A stretch of 64,000 nucleotides of DNA, from positions 6,076,001 through 6,140,000 of the forward strand of contig NZ_CP062165.1 in the NCBI RefSeq assembly GCF_014844075.1, in the 5' to 3' direction. Numbering within the stretch: position 1 is the first letter of the stretch; every line of letters starts with the position of its first letter. The notes under the pieces are model-generated. The model was not told where the DNA came from, ran no database searches, and was given only the letters and a program-made list of their open reading frames with translations. Positions 27,479 to 36,349 of this stretch are shown one piece after another. The translations under genes and the position numbers were made by a program. The stretch is from Paenibacillus sp. JNUCC-31 (GTDB taxonomy: Bacteria; Bacillota; Bacilli; Paenibacillales; Paenibacillaceae).

Positions 27479-28090
27479 GTGAGAGTGGTATCTGGGAGTG
27501 CGAAAGGCAGACCGCTGAAGGCTGTTCCTGGCACAGGAACGCGGCCGACCACCGACAAGGTGAAGGAAGCGTTGTTTAGTATGATTGGCCCTTATTTTGA
27601 GGGTGGTACAGCATTGGATCTGTTTGCAGGCAGTGGTGGTCTCGGTATTGAGGCACTGAGCCGCGGCATGGACAAGGCTGTTTTTGTTGATTTGGAATCG
27701 AAGAGCATTGAAGTGATCCGTGCAAATCTGAAGGCAACCAAGCTGGAAGATCAGGCGGCTATATACCGGAACGATGCCGGTCGTGCATTAAAGGCGCTCT
27801 CCAAGCGGAGCACCCAATTTAACCTCGTATTTCTGGACCCGCCCTATCGTATGAAAAATGGGGATGAGTTCATGCTTACAATGCACGAACTGGAGCTGCT
27901 TGAACCGGAAGCGACCATCGTGCTTGAATATGAATCCAAATATAGTTACCCTGAGCAATTCGGCCCGTTTGAACAAACGCGCAAGGCATTGTATGGGGAG
28001 ACAGCTGTATCCATCTATCATTATGCACCTGCTGTAACAACAGAAGATGGAGAACCTAGCACAGCGGAAAAGGAGGCTCCTCATGAGTGA
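27479..28090 (+). CDS. rsmD: 16S rRNA (guanine(966)-N2)-methyltransferase
   Basis: 203 residues, normal length plus a short tail. It methylates G966 of 16S rRNA. It begins [20 protein letters not shown], then [15 protein letters not shown], the SAM motif [18 protein letters not shown] and the catalytic motif LDPPY. The start is GTG 27479 with AAGGTGA upstream. It overlaps coaD by eight bases, the same pairing as B. subtilis ylbH-coaD. Confidence 0.94.
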   Translation: MRVVSGSAKGRPLKAVPGTGTRPTTDKVKEALFSMIGPYFEGGTALDLFAGSGGLGIEALSRGMDKAVFVDLESKSIEVIRANLKATKLEDQAAIYRNDAGRALKALSKRSTQFNLVFLDPPYRMKNGDEFMLTMHELELLEPEATIVLEYESKYSYPEQFGPFEQTRKALYGETAVSIYHYAPAVTTEDGEPSTAEKEAPHE

Positions 28091-28598
28091 AATGATACAT
28101 CGTCAGGAACGAATTGCCGTATATCCAGGAAGTTTTGATCCCGTAACCATGGGCCATCTAGACATTATTGCGAGAGCGTCGAAGCAGTTTGATCGTGTCA
28201 TCGTGGCGGTATTGAATAATATGAGCAAAAATCCATTGTTTACGGTGGAAGAACGCAAGAGTCTTATTAGAGAAGTCACAAGTCATTTGCCTAATGTGGA
28301 AGTGGACAGCTTCCGTGATCTGACGGCAAATTATGTGAGACAAAAAGAAGCCCAGGTCATTGTCCGCGGCATTCGCTCGGTGACTGATTTTGAATATGAA
28401 CTGCAGCTGGCTTCGACCAACAGCAAGTTGAACCCGGATGCGGAAACCATTTTTATGATGACCAATCCCAAATATTCTTATTTGAGCTCAAGCATCGTTA
28501 AGGAGATTGCTCACTACCACGGGGATGTCACCGATCTGGTTTCGCCTGAAGTTGAAACGGCGCTACGTCAGAAAATTAGCGAGAAAACCGGCGGTTGA
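28083..28598 (+). CDS. coaD: Phosphopantetheine adenylyltransferase
   Basis: 171 residues. It transfers AMP to 4'-phosphopantetheine, the penultimate step of coenzyme A synthesis. It shows the nucleotidyltransferase motif [16 protein letters not shown] (T/HxGH), [17 protein letters not shown] and the SSSIVKEIA motif. AAGGAGG lies six bases before ATG 28083, inside the end of rsmD. Its last 23 bases overlap the convergent ylbJ. Confidence 0.96.
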   Translation: MSEMIHRQERIAVYPGSFDPVTMGHLDIIARASKQFDRVIVAVLNNMSKNPLFTVEERKSLIREVTSHLPNVEVDSFRDLTANYVRQKEAQVIVRGIRSVTDFEYELQLASTNSKLNPDAETIFMMTNPKYSYLSSSIVKEIAHYHGDVTDLVSPEVETALRQKISEKTGG

Positions 28599-29892
28599 AC
28601 CAGAAGGTCAGCCCCGATAGGCTAACCATGACGGCGAGCAGTAATGCCAGACCGATGCAGGCAGCTGGAAAGCCGCTCCAGACGGATTCGATGATGTCGG
28701 AGGTGTTCATGCCAACCAAGGATTGCTTGGTTAGGAATGGTGACAAACCATTGCCTGTATTGGTCTGAAAAGTGGCCCAGACCTCAGAACTGTAACGGCT
28801 GAATGGCAGCCACAGCAGCAAGCTGGTGAAAAAGGCAATCATCGCATGAAGCAGGCGTATTCCTGCAAAGTAGAACATGGATGTTGATGCAAGCCCGGCT
28901 GCCTTCAGTACAGCGGAGACTTGCAGATGAGAGCTTAGACCGCCCCAGCCGAGGATGGCTGCAAGTAAAGATAGGATGAGCAAAGGGCTCAACTGGCTTT
29001 GGCTCAGGTGATAGGCTCCCAGATGGAGCTCCAGCAGAGCAGGCCAGAGAGCGACTGAAGTGCCGGGTGTGATATAGAGTGTGAGCAGCCGAATGAATAC
29101 AGCAAACACAATCATATATCCCCCGGTCATCATTAAGGTTTGTACAGCTTGGGAGACTGTGTCACCAAGCAGTTTGCCGAACCCTCGTCCATCCCGTACC
29201 TGGGCCTCGCGTGCTGCAAGCATCATTTGCGACCACAGACTACGCCGTTTGAATGAAGCAGCTTGGTGTACAGAATTAGGCGTTTTTAGATCAGAGACAA
29301 TCTCATTGTGTTTCGATTCAGCGGATGAAGAAACGATACGGGTACTTTTGGACTTCGCAGGCAGAATACGTACCCCGATCATGTTGGCGATCCAGCCACT
29401 TACCCAGTGAACCCCAAGAAGGAAGTATCCGGCAGCAGGCTGGTGGAGAAAAGCAGCACCAATGACAAGTATAATCATCAGTGGATTGGCGAAATGAGCA
29501 GTTGATGCCACAATACCCGCCTGTTTGGCGGTAATTTGTCGATCCTGCAGCAAGCGAGATGCGGTATCAGCCCCTGCCGGGAAACCGCCGCACATGCCGA
29601 CCACAATAGCGAGTCCGGCTTTGCCGGGCAGACGGAACCACCGCTGCATCAATGGCCCAAGTAAGACACCGAGCGCATGAGTGAAGCCGAATGCAGTCAG
29701 CATTTGGGATAACATCAGGAATGGAAGCATGGCAGGAAAGATAATTTTCCACCAAATATCCAGACCCTGAATGGAGGCATCAAATGCTTCTTTTGGCGAT
29801 ATAACTACTGCAACGACCAGCAATAAAGCACCGGTACTCAGAAGTACCGTTCGTAATGGTCCAGAGCCTGTAACTTCGCTCTGCATTGTCAT
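28576..29892 (-). CDS. ylbJ: Sporulation integral membrane protein YlbJ
   Basis: 438 residues, about nine to ten membrane segments and a nucleoside-recognition (Gate) domain ([34 protein letters not shown]). YlbJ is needed for spore formation in B. subtilis and lies in the same neighbourhood there. Here it runs on the opposite strand, convergent with coaD with a 23-base tail overlap. The N-terminal segment [17 protein letters not shown] is the first membrane helix; AGGTGA is about five bases from ATG 29892. A polar loop near residues 180-225 is longer than usual. Confidence 0.9.
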   Translation of the reverse strand: MTMQSEVTGSGPLRTVLLSTGALLLVVAVVISPKEAFDASIQGLDIWWKIIFPAMLPFLMLSQMLTAFGFTHALGVLLGPLMQRWFRLPGKAGLAIVVGMCGGFPAGADTASRLLQDRQITAKQAGIVASTAHFANPLMIILVIGAAFLHQPAAGYFLLGVHWVSGWIANMIGVRILPAKSKSTRIVSSSAESKHNEIVSDLKTPNSVHQAASFKRRSLWSQMMLAAREAQVRDGRGFGKLLGDTVSQAVQTLMMTGGYMIVFAVFIRLLTLYITPGTSVALWPALLELHLGAYHLSQSQLSPLLILSLLAAILGWGGLSSHLQVSAVLKAAGLASTSMFYFAGIRLLHAMIAFFTSLLLWLPFSRYSSEVWATFQTNTGNGLSPFLTKQSLVGMNTSDIIESVWSGFPAACIGLALLLAVMVSLSGLTFWFNRRFSR

Positions 29893-30098
29893 GGTTTCAC
29901 CTCATATGGATAGCCGCAATACAACACGCGGCTTCGGATTAGTTGTGGACGGCCGAATGACGTCCGGAAACGGTTCGGCCTTGACCGGATAGACTACTGT
30001 AAACAGCGGCCTATCCGGCCTGTACCATTGTATGCGGGAGCAGAGGAGTGTTAGACTTATAATAATGGAAAGATACACAAAGAACGGGGGCTCATGCA

Positions 30099-31139
30099 AT
30101 GAATCGGATTCGGAAATCAGGCGGATTCAGAGCTTCGATCTTTGTGATCGTGCTGGCTCTGGTCGTCTATGTTGCGGTGTATATGCCAACGCCATATATT
30201 ATTTATATGCCTGGCAGCGCCGACGAAGTAAAACCCATGGTCACCGTTAAGGATGGCGATAAGGAAGAACGTGGCGTATTTATGATGACGACAGTGTCGG
30301 CAACATATGCCAATGTGTTTTTGCTAGGAACTTCCTTGTTTAATCGAAATGCCCAAGTGGATAAAAAAGAAGATCGGCTGCGCGGCAAAAGCGAAGCGGA
30401 ATATTCTGCCGAACAGGTCTGGTTCATGAGTGATTCGCAATCCTCGGCAATGGAGGCAGCTTATGAGCAGGCGGGAGTGAAATACTCCATTGTTCCTGAG
30501 CATATTTTTGTATTTGGGTTGTCTGATGATCCAAAACCCAAGGGAGATATTGAGCCCGGAGATATTATTTTGGGTGTAGACGGAACTGCAACCCCGGACA
30601 ATACAGTGCTCTCTGAGCAGTTAAAGAACAAAAAGGTCGGAGATACGGTTGAGATGCAATTGGAGCGAGGCGGAGAAACCATCAGCCGGGACGTTCAACT
30701 CATTGAAGTGAAAGACAGCAAAACAGGTGAAACTCGTCCGGCGTTGGGTGTCATGATCGGAGCGGTTCAGAAGGTCAAAGCAGATGATCCGAATAAACAG
30801 ATATCCTTCACGGATACTCAGGTAGGTGGTCCATCAGCCGGACTGATGTTCACATTGGAGATTTATAACCAGCTGACCCCTGGAGATCTGACGAAAGGTC
30901 ACCGGATTGCTGGCACAGGCACCATTACCAAAGAAGGGGTGGTTGGTGCGATCGGTGGCGTTGTACACAAGATTGTCGCAGCAGACCGAAAAGAAGCGGA
31001 GTTTTTCTTTGTGCCAAAGGACAATTATAAGGAAGCCGAGGCAAAGGCTGAGCAGATCGGGACTAAAATGAAACTTATTCCTGTCAGTACGGTGGATGAT
31101 GCGCTGGCTTATCTAAAAACCTTATCTGTCAAATCATAA
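30099..31139 (+). CDS. ylbL: PDZ and Lon-type serine protease (YlbL/SepM-like)
   Basis: 346 residues. One N-terminal membrane segment (about 11-29) anchors an extracytoplasmic PDZ domain (about 120-200, GDIEPGDIILGVDGTATPDN) and a C-terminal Lon protease domain with the Ser in GGPSAGLMF and Lys in GGVVHKIVAADRKEAEF. In Bacillus YlbL is a cell-division checkpoint protease and in streptococci SepM processes a pheromone; the substrate here is unknown. The ribosome site before ATG 30099 is weak (ACGGGGGC). It diverges from ylbJ. Confidence 0.92.
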   Translation: MNRIRKSGGFRASIFVIVLALVVYVAVYMPTPYIIYMPGSADEVKPMVTVKDGDKEERGVFMMTTVSATYANVFLLGTSLFNRNAQVDKKEDRLRGKSEAEYSAEQVWFMSDSQSSAMEAAYEQAGVKYSIVPEHIFVFGLSDDPKPKGDIEPGDIILGVDGTATPDNTVLSEQLKNKKVGDTVEMQLERGGETISRDVQLIEVKDSKTGETRPALGVMIGAVQKVKADDPNKQISFTDTQVGGPSAGLMFTLEIYNQLTPGDLTKGHRIAGTGTITKEGVVGAIGGVVHKIVAADRKEAEFFFVPKDNYKEAEAKAEQIGTKMKLIPVSTVDDALAYLKTLSVKS

Positions 31140-31214
31140 AATGATTATTCTCCCTAAAAAAGGGACGTATGAGAGAGTGCAGGACGACCCTATAAAAAGT
31201 AAGAGAATGATGTG

Positions 31215-31258
31215 AAATCCCCCTATTGCGATTATGCCTAATTGCAATAGGGGGATTT
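31215..31258. terminator. Bidirectional hairpin between ylbL and tmcAL
   Basis: Perfect 15-bp arms (31215-31229 and 31244-31258) around a 14-base loop. The stem starts with AAA and ends with TTT, so it can act for both convergent genes, though the T-runs are short. Confidence 0.65.
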
Positions 31259-31345
31259 GGGTTATATGGTCTAATGTTAATGCATACCGCTTCAAACAAC
31301 GTCGTTTGGTGGTTCATTCAGTTATGGATATGACTGAATGAAGAC

Positions 31346-32578
31346 CTAGAGTCGCACAGGTGGCTCATAGTAGTCACTATACATCAATCGTGTATCGGTG
31401 TGCTCACAGGCAAGTGCATATGCTGCCTGAGCTTGCACGTCCAGCTCCAGCTGGTTATGGACAAAGGTCGATGGTTTCAGCAGGACAGGCAGAGCAGCCG
31501 TCTTTTTCATATGTTTCAAGATGCCCTGTCCCTGTGCATTAAACCCAAGTACCCGGAGATATCCAGGCCCTTCGCCAAGTTTCTCGGGTGAACACTCCGC
31601 CTTGGTATGGTTCAGCAGCAAGTGAGCGAGCATACGCTGCAGCTTCGTGCGTGTATACCGTCTGGTCTTAAGCGCGCTCAGCAGTGCCTCGACTGAAGGG
31701 TCAGGGAGCTGAGCGAGCGTGCGGGTCAGCCGATGTTCGAGCCCTTCCGTGACCTCGGCGATCTGCGCCAGCTCGGAGGCACGGCGGGTGGCCGCGATGT
31801 GGAGCAGCGGCTGAGCAAAGCGCTCCCAGTGCACGGGAGCGCGCCTTTCCTGCCATTCGCGCTGCAGAATGGCAAGGGTTGCCGCCGGCACGTATGGTGC
31901 GGCGGCTTCGGGCCCGTCCGCCATCAGCAGGCGGCGGACGGCAGTTGCACTGGCGATCGCCCCCGGCCCGGGCGTCGCCTCATGATACGCGGCACCGGTA
32001 CGCGCCGCCGTAAAAGGCTGGATCGCGCTGCCGAGTCGTTCCAGCGCGATCAGGTAGTGCAGCCCAAGCGAATTGTTGGGCTGCCCCAGCAGTGCAGCGG
32101 CGTCGCCTGCATCGACGCCGCCAGGCGCCAGCGCTGCCGCCGCTCCTGCGTACGCGGCGGGGTAGCTGGCGCCTTCCCGCAGGCGGCGCGCGATATCCTC
32201 GCGCAGCCCTGCGGGCTCCACAGCCAGCACGCGCGCAATGCGCTGCAGGCTGTCCAGGTCGCCGGACTCGCTGCCGAAGCAGAGCGAGTCCACAACGCCG
32301 GTGTGGTGCAGCAGTGACACCGCACCAAAGGCGAACCACTCGGCCGGTTGTACAGCATAGGCAACCGGTAATTCAAGCACCAGATCGGCGCCGGCGTGCA
32401 GCGCCATCTCGGTGCGGGCCCTTTTGCCCACAATGGCGGGTTCGCCACGCTGGAGAAAAGGGCCGCTCATTACAGCCACAACAGTGTCAGCGCCGCTGAG
32501 TCGTCTGGCTTCACTCAAATGGTAGACATGCCCGTTGTGTAATGGATTATATTCAACGATGACGCCAACGACTTTCAT
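31346..32578 (-). CDS. tmcAL: tRNA(Met) cytidine acetate ligase
   Basis: 410 residues. TmcAL (YlbM) makes N4-acetylcytidine at the wobble position of elongator tRNA-Met from acetate and ATP. The nucleotidyltransferase motif is GVIVEYNPLHNGHVYHL, followed by AVMSGPFLQRGEPAIVGKR and PNNSLGLHY. I placed the start at ATG 32578 (MKVVGVIVEYN), about eleven bases after AGGAG; GTG 32590 directly abuts that site. The interior of the gene (about 31640-32480) is far richer in GC than its flanks and in Ala, Arg and Pro codons. It is on the opposite strand from the neighbouring ylbL. Confidence 0.93.
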   Translation of the reverse strand: MKVVGVIVEYNPLHNGHVYHLSEARRLSGADTVVAVMSGPFLQRGEPAIVGKRARTEMALHAGADLVLELPVAYAVQPAEWFAFGAVSLLHHTGVVDSLCFGSESGDLDSLQRIARVLAVEPAGLREDIARRLREGASYPAAYAGAAAALAPGGVDAGDAAALLGQPNNSLGLHYLIALERLGSAIQPFTAARTGAAYHEATPGPGAIASATAVRRLLMADGPEAAAPYVPAATLAILQREWQERRAPVHWERFAQPLLHIAATRRASELAQIAEVTEGLEHRLTRTLAQLPDPSVEALLSALKTRRYTRTKLQRMLAHLLLNHTKAECSPEKLGEGPGYLRVLGFNAQGQGILKHMKKTAALPVLLKPSTFVHNQLELDVQAQAAYALACEHTDTRLMYSDYYEPPVRL

Positions 32579-32775
32579 ATTAGAGCGCACTCCTTTCGAG
32601 CATAAGGGGGATTGTTATGTATAGCATGTAAAATATATAGGCTAAATGAAGCAGGCTGAGGCTGGGTTATCATTTTAATGTAAAACGCGTCTTGTAACAT
32701 TTTAAATAACGTACTCAGTTCCATCATAGGGGATGTGCTAGCATTTGATCAATTCATGTTGCCATGAAGACAAGA

Positions 32776-32815
32776 GAAAAAGACGCGAATCTTACATCTA
32801 AGATGTTAGAACGCG
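32776..32815 (-). terminator. Probable terminator of hmp
   Basis: On the minus strand an imperfect stem with outer CGCG/CGCG and inner ACATC/GATGT is followed by CTTTTTCTC. It lies about 107 bases after the hmp stop. The other part of the 32579-32921 gap is the tmcAL promoter region, with no clear boxes. Confidence 0.45.
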
Positions 32816-32921
32816 CCTTCGAGGCAATGAGAGATTATAATTGAAATCATTTTACAGCTGATTTAGGAGAGGTGCTTACCCAACTAAAAGAATATATATT
32901 GCCTTATTATACACTGGGTGC

Positions 32922-34157
32922 TTACACATTCTCCGGCGAAGGGGCCAGACTTGTTTTCGGTCCAAAGAACTCATAATGCATGTCGTCGGGTGCTACGCCA
33001 ATGGCTAGGAGTGCTGTATAAACTGCTCGCATGAATGAAACCGGTCCGCACAGATAATAGGTGGCATCCTGTTCCCCGACCATCTGGCGAAGCCAGTCTG
33101 CATCCATATAACCGTCCTTGTGAAAATACGCATTCTCACGGTCATAGGCAGTAGGCTGTGTATAACAATAGTAAGCCTGAATCCCTTCGTGGCTCTCTGC
33201 CAGCATGTTCACATGTTCACGGAATGCATGGGTTCTTCCATTTGAAGTTGCATGTAAAAATGTGATACTCCGTTTATCTTCAAGGTTAACAAGGGTGTTC
33301 AACATGCTGATCATGGGGGTAAGTCCGACACCTCCACTAAGGAGCACGACAGGGCGCTGGTCTTCCAAATTCAGGACAAAGTCGCCAGCAGGGGCGGATA
33401 GCTCCACAACGCTACCCTCAGTAATGTGTTCGTGGAGATACGTGGAGATGACCCCGTCAGGACGCTCCATCACAGCACATTCACGTTTAACGGAAATACG
33501 GTAATAAGGTTTACCTGGGGCATCCGAAAGGCTATACTGACGAATCTGGGTAAAAGCATGCCCCTCTGGGTGCAGTCTGATACTGATGTAATGTCCTGGT
33601 TCATAGCTGGCAATGGGTAAACCATCCTCCGGAACGAAATAAAAGGAAGTGATGCATTCGCTCTCCTTCACTTTCTTCGCAACCTTGAAGGAACGGAATC
33701 CTTTCCAGCCTCCACGCTGGTGCTCTGACTCCGTATACATTTCCTGTTCGATGCCGATAAAGGCATCCGCGATCACATTGTAGGCTTCACTCCAAGCCGT
33801 TATTATTTCATCGGTGGCTGCATCTCCAAGTACATCTTTGATGGCTTGAAGCAGATAAGTGCCAACAATTGCATATTGCTCAGGAACAATGCCGAGGCTC
33901 CGATGTTTATGTGCAACTTGTCTAACGGCAGGCAGGATAGAGCCCAGATTATCGATATGCTGGGCGGCAGTGTATACCATGTTGGCTAAGGCGGCTTGTT
34001 GCCGTCCCTGTTTCTGGTTTGCGTGATTAAAAATATTCAGGAGCTCCGTATGATGTTCGAACATCGTTTCATAAAAATGGCGTGTGATGGCTTCGCCGTG
34101 GACTTCAAGTACGGGTACCGTTGATTTGATTACTTTAATCGTGTTTTGACTTAACAT
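32922..34157 (-). CDS. hmp: Flavohemoglobin / nitric oxide dioxygenase
   Basis: 411 residues. An N-terminal globin domain (about 1-140) holds the heme His in VAHKHRSLGI and is followed by an FAD domain (about 155-260, RQYSLSDAPGKPYYRISVKR) and an NAD domain (LSGGVGLTPMISML, YYLCGPVSFMRAVYTALL). It oxidises NO to nitrate with O2 and NAD(P)H. AGGAGG lies about eight bases before the ATG. It stands alone between ylb genes and DUF177, with an Fnr-type box upstream. Confidence 0.96.
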   Translation of the reverse strand: MLSQNTIKVIKSTVPVLEVHGEAITRHFYETMFEHHTELLNIFNHANQKQGRQQAALANMVYTAAQHIDNLGSILPAVRQVAHKHRSLGIVPEQYAIVGTYLLQAIKDVLGDAATDEIITAWSEAYNVIADAFIGIEQEMYTESEHQRGGWKGFRSFKVAKKVKESECITSFYFVPEDGLPIASYEPGHYISIRLHPEGHAFTQIRQYSLSDAPGKPYYRISVKRECAVMERPDGVISTYLHEHITEGSVVELSAPAGDFVLNLEDQRPVVLLSGGVGLTPMISMLNTLVNLEDKRSITFLHATSNGRTHAFREHVNMLAESHEGIQAYYCYTQPTAYDRENAYFHKDGYMDADWLRQMVGEQDATYYLCGPVSFMRAVYTALLAIGVAPDDMHYEFFGPKTSLAPSPENV

Positions 34158-34233
34158 GGATATTCCCTCCTGATCGTAAATGGTGTAGTTGGATAAATCG
34201 TGGTAGAAGCTTATCGTGCGTCGTTTTATAGCA

Positions 34234-34277
34234 AGTATAGATAGGGCATATGGGAGTACGTGTGATATAGATCACAC
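34234..34277 (-). promoter_or_regulatory. hmp promoter with Fnr/CRP-type box
   Basis: GTGTGATATAGATCACAC (34260-34277) is a perfect TGTGA-N6-TCACA palindrome, the form used by Bacillus Fnr. On the minus strand TATACT (34234-34239) is a good -10; a start near 34227 puts the box centre at about -41.5, the position for class II activation. No NsrR-type site was recognised. Confidence 0.55.
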
Positions 34278-34415
34278 AAATCATTAACGAATTGTGACCG
34301 GGCTTGCGAAAAAATGCATGACTTGTAGTTTATCCGCTCATAAGCCTATAATGGACCAGAGATCGTGTTCGGCTCCGGATCATCATTTTTAAAAAAGGGT
34401 GTAAAGTTAAAAGTG

Positions 34416-34445
34416 TTGACAAACGTCTTGAAAAATCGGTATAAT
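34416..34445 (+). promoter_or_regulatory. SigA promoter of the DUF177-rpmF operon
   Basis: TTGACA (34416-34421) and TATAAT (34440-34445) are both perfect consensus boxes, 18 bases apart. The leader before the DUF177 start is about 155 bases long and I see no named structure in it. Confidence 0.8.
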
Positions 34446-34606
34446 GATTTTTGTTTGTTAAGTCAATTTCATAATACTTTTTGCGATGAAACGTCAGAAT
34501 ACATACAGTCAGGAATATGATGAGTCACAGTCAAGCTTGATCTGTATAACTGTCGTAATGCGTTTGACTTGAATTATGAAATTGGTTTCGTTTGGAGTGA
34601 TGGAAA

Positions 34607-35113
34607 ATGTTAATGCCATTTCGCAAAGTGGCTACCAGTGACCGCCCCCTACAGTTCAAGGAACAGTGGGATATCAAGGAACTGGTTTCTAACCGACAGG
34701 ATATCACAGCCGTTACCCCGCTGTCTGCGGATTTATCTGCAGAGTACAGAGAGGGCGACGTTGTGGATGTTCATGGCAAACTGACAGCCGGAGTGGACAT
34801 GTTGTGCTCCCGGTGTCTCAAGCCAATTAATGAACATTTTCATATTGATTTTCATGAGCAATTCAAGCAGGGGAAACAGCCAGAGGAATTGCCCGAAGAC
34901 GATGATACTTTCTATGTGGATGGAGAGAGCGTTGATCTGAAGGTTTATGCCGAGGAAGCTTTTCTGCTGAATCTTCCGTTTATACCGCTATGCAGCGATA
35001 CATGCAAAGGGTTATGCCCCAAGTGTGGCCATGAGCTGAACGAAGGTGACTGCGGTTGTGATAACCAAGTTATCGATCCGCGGCTTGCAGGGCTCAAGGA
35101 TTTTTTTAAATGA
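34607..35113 (+). CDS. DUF177/YceD family protein
   Basis: 168 residues. YceD-type proteins sit directly before rpmF in most bacteria and are linked to 23S rRNA metabolism. Two CxxC pairs (CSRCLKPINEHFHIDFHEQF near residue 66 and CPKCGHELNEGDCGC near 142) probably bind zinc. GGAGTGA lies about seven bases before the ATG. B. subtilis calls the equivalent ylbN. Confidence 0.92.
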   Translation: MLMPFRKVATSDRPLQFKEQWDIKELVSNRQDITAVTPLSADLSAEYREGDVVDVHGKLTAGVDMLCSRCLKPINEHFHIDFHEQFKQGKQPEELPEDDDTFYVDGESVDLKVYAEEAFLLNLPFIPLCSDTCKGLCPKCGHELNEGDCGCDNQVIDPRLAGLKDFFK

Positions 35114-35178
35114 GCATGAGTGAAAATCGAACGTAACAACTACCTGCAAAGGTTGATTTTGATAAGGAGGTGGGAATA

Positions 35179-35352
35179 ATGGCAGTACCTCAACGGAGAA
35201 CGTCCAAGACGCGTCGCGACAAACGTCGCACTCACTTTAAATTGGCTGTACCGGGCATGGTGAAATGTGAACAATGTGGCGAACTGAAGCTTAGTCACCA
35301 CGTGTGCAAAGTGTGCGGAACGTACAAAGCAAGAGAGATCATCTCTCAATAA
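35179..35352 (+). CDS. rpmF: 50S ribosomal protein L32
   Basis: 57 residues, [20 protein letters not shown] then a zinc ribbon [17 protein letters not shown] with four cysteines. This is the zinc-binding form of L32. AAGGAGG precedes ATG 35179; a GTG nine bases earlier is too close to the site. It is cotranscribed with DUF177 and followed by a strong terminator. Confidence 0.98.
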   Translation: MAVPQRRTSKTRRDKRRTHFKLAVPGMVKCEQCGELKLSHHVCKVCGTYKAREIISQ

Positions 35353-35364
35353 TAGCTAGACATC

Positions 35365-35401
35365 AAGTAGCACTTCATTTCGATGAGGTGCTACTTTTTT
35401 T
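35365..35401 (+). terminator. Terminator after rpmF
   Basis: AAGTAGCACTTCAT pairs with ATGAGGTGCTACTT (one G-U) around a TTCG tetraloop, followed by seven T. It is an unusually good intrinsic terminator. Confidence 0.9.
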
Positions 35402-35592
35402 GGATTATAGAGTTGAAAAGTGTTCGCAAGTTGCTCGTTGTCTCTTCTTTGAGAAATCCCGGCAGAAGATTTTTAATGTTCATCCGTCTTGCGATCGGAT
35501 ATGTTAAGTACGTTGAAGCTAGGCTTTACGAAACGGGATTGTTTTTGCTCGGCCAGCCTTTCTTTTTGACACGGGATGAGATATACTATAGT

Positions 35593-35609
35593 TTAGTACC
35601 AGGTTCTAA
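35593..35609 (+). promoter_or_regulatory. FapR operator in the fapR promoter
   Basis: TTAGTACCAGGTTCTAA fits the published FapR box (TTAGTACC-N-GGTACTAA type) with one changed base. TTGACA (35566-35571) and TATAGT (35587-35592) lie just upstream but only 15 bases apart, so the exact promoter is uncertain. The leader to the fapR start is about 140 bases. FapR releases DNA on binding malonyl-CoA, so this site should tie the whole fab operon to precursor supply. Confidence 0.75.
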
Positions 35610-35746
35610 GATTTGACGTTACATATACATGAACCATAATCCGTGTGAGAACGACCCTGCATAGGAACAGGGATGCAGTTATAGAAGCAACGAAGAAGAA
35701 TGTTGAACTGACCGGATGGGCGGTTCCGTAAACGATACAGCGGGGG

Positions 35747-36349
35747 GTGTCAGGCATCGAACGTGTACCGAAGAGGCAGAGGCAGCAGCAGTTAACCAAA
35801 ATGATCGAAGACAACCCGTTTGTGACGGACCAGGAACTTACACGCCAGTTAAAGGTGAGTATTCAGACGATCCGTCTCGACAGGCTTGAACTTGGGATTC
35901 CCGAGCTGCGGGAGCGGATGAAACTGATGGCGGAGCGTTCCTACGATCAGGTGCGCTCCTTGCCCCTACATGAGATTATCGGTGATATTGTAGACTTACA
36001 GCTGGACAAGAGCGGGATTTCCTTGTTTGAGATTAAGGAAGAACACGTATTTTCGAGAACAGGCATCGCTCGGGGACATTATGTTTTTGCACAAGCCAAC
36101 TCGCTAGCTGTAGCCGTTATCAATGACGAGATTGCTTTGACTGCTTCCGCAGACATTCGTTTTGTTCGTTCGGTTCATTTGGCAGAGAAATGTATTGCGA
36201 AGGCTTATGTGAGATCGATCTCCGGTCAAAAAGGCAAAGCAAAAGTGGAAGTTTTCACGTATGTGGGTGAAGAAATGGTGTTTCAAGGCAACTTTGTAAT
36301 CTACCGTTCAGGTGGAGAAGACAGCGTAGAAGGAGGTCATTTGGGATGA
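35747..36349 (+). CDS. fapR: Fatty acid and phospholipid biosynthesis repressor FapR
   Basis: 200 residues. An N-terminal DeoR-like HTH (LTKMIEDNPFVTDQELTRQL, VSIQTIRLDRLELGIPELRE) joins a hot-dog domain (about 85-190, ARGHYVFAQANSLAVAVIND, RFVRSVHLAEKCIAKAYVRS) that binds malonyl-CoA. The only plausible start is GTG 35747, since a stop lies 18 bases upstream in frame. It sits inside a run of six G, with no ribosome site at normal spacing. The stop overlaps plsX by four bases (ATGA). Confidence 0.93.
   Translation: MSGIERVPKRQRQQQLTKMIEDNPFVTDQELTRQLKVSIQTIRLDRLELGIPELRERMKLMAERSYDQVRSLPLHEIIGDIVDLQLDKSGISLFEIKEEHVFSRTGIARGHYVFAQANSLAVAVINDEIALTASADIRFVRSVHLAEKCIAKAYVRSISGQKGKAKVEVFTYVGEEMVFQGNFVIYRSGGEDSVEGGHLG

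Noticed and set aside
31733..32499. Several long frames on both strands within tmcAL
   Set aside because: They are shadows caused by the GC-rich codon use of tmcAL.
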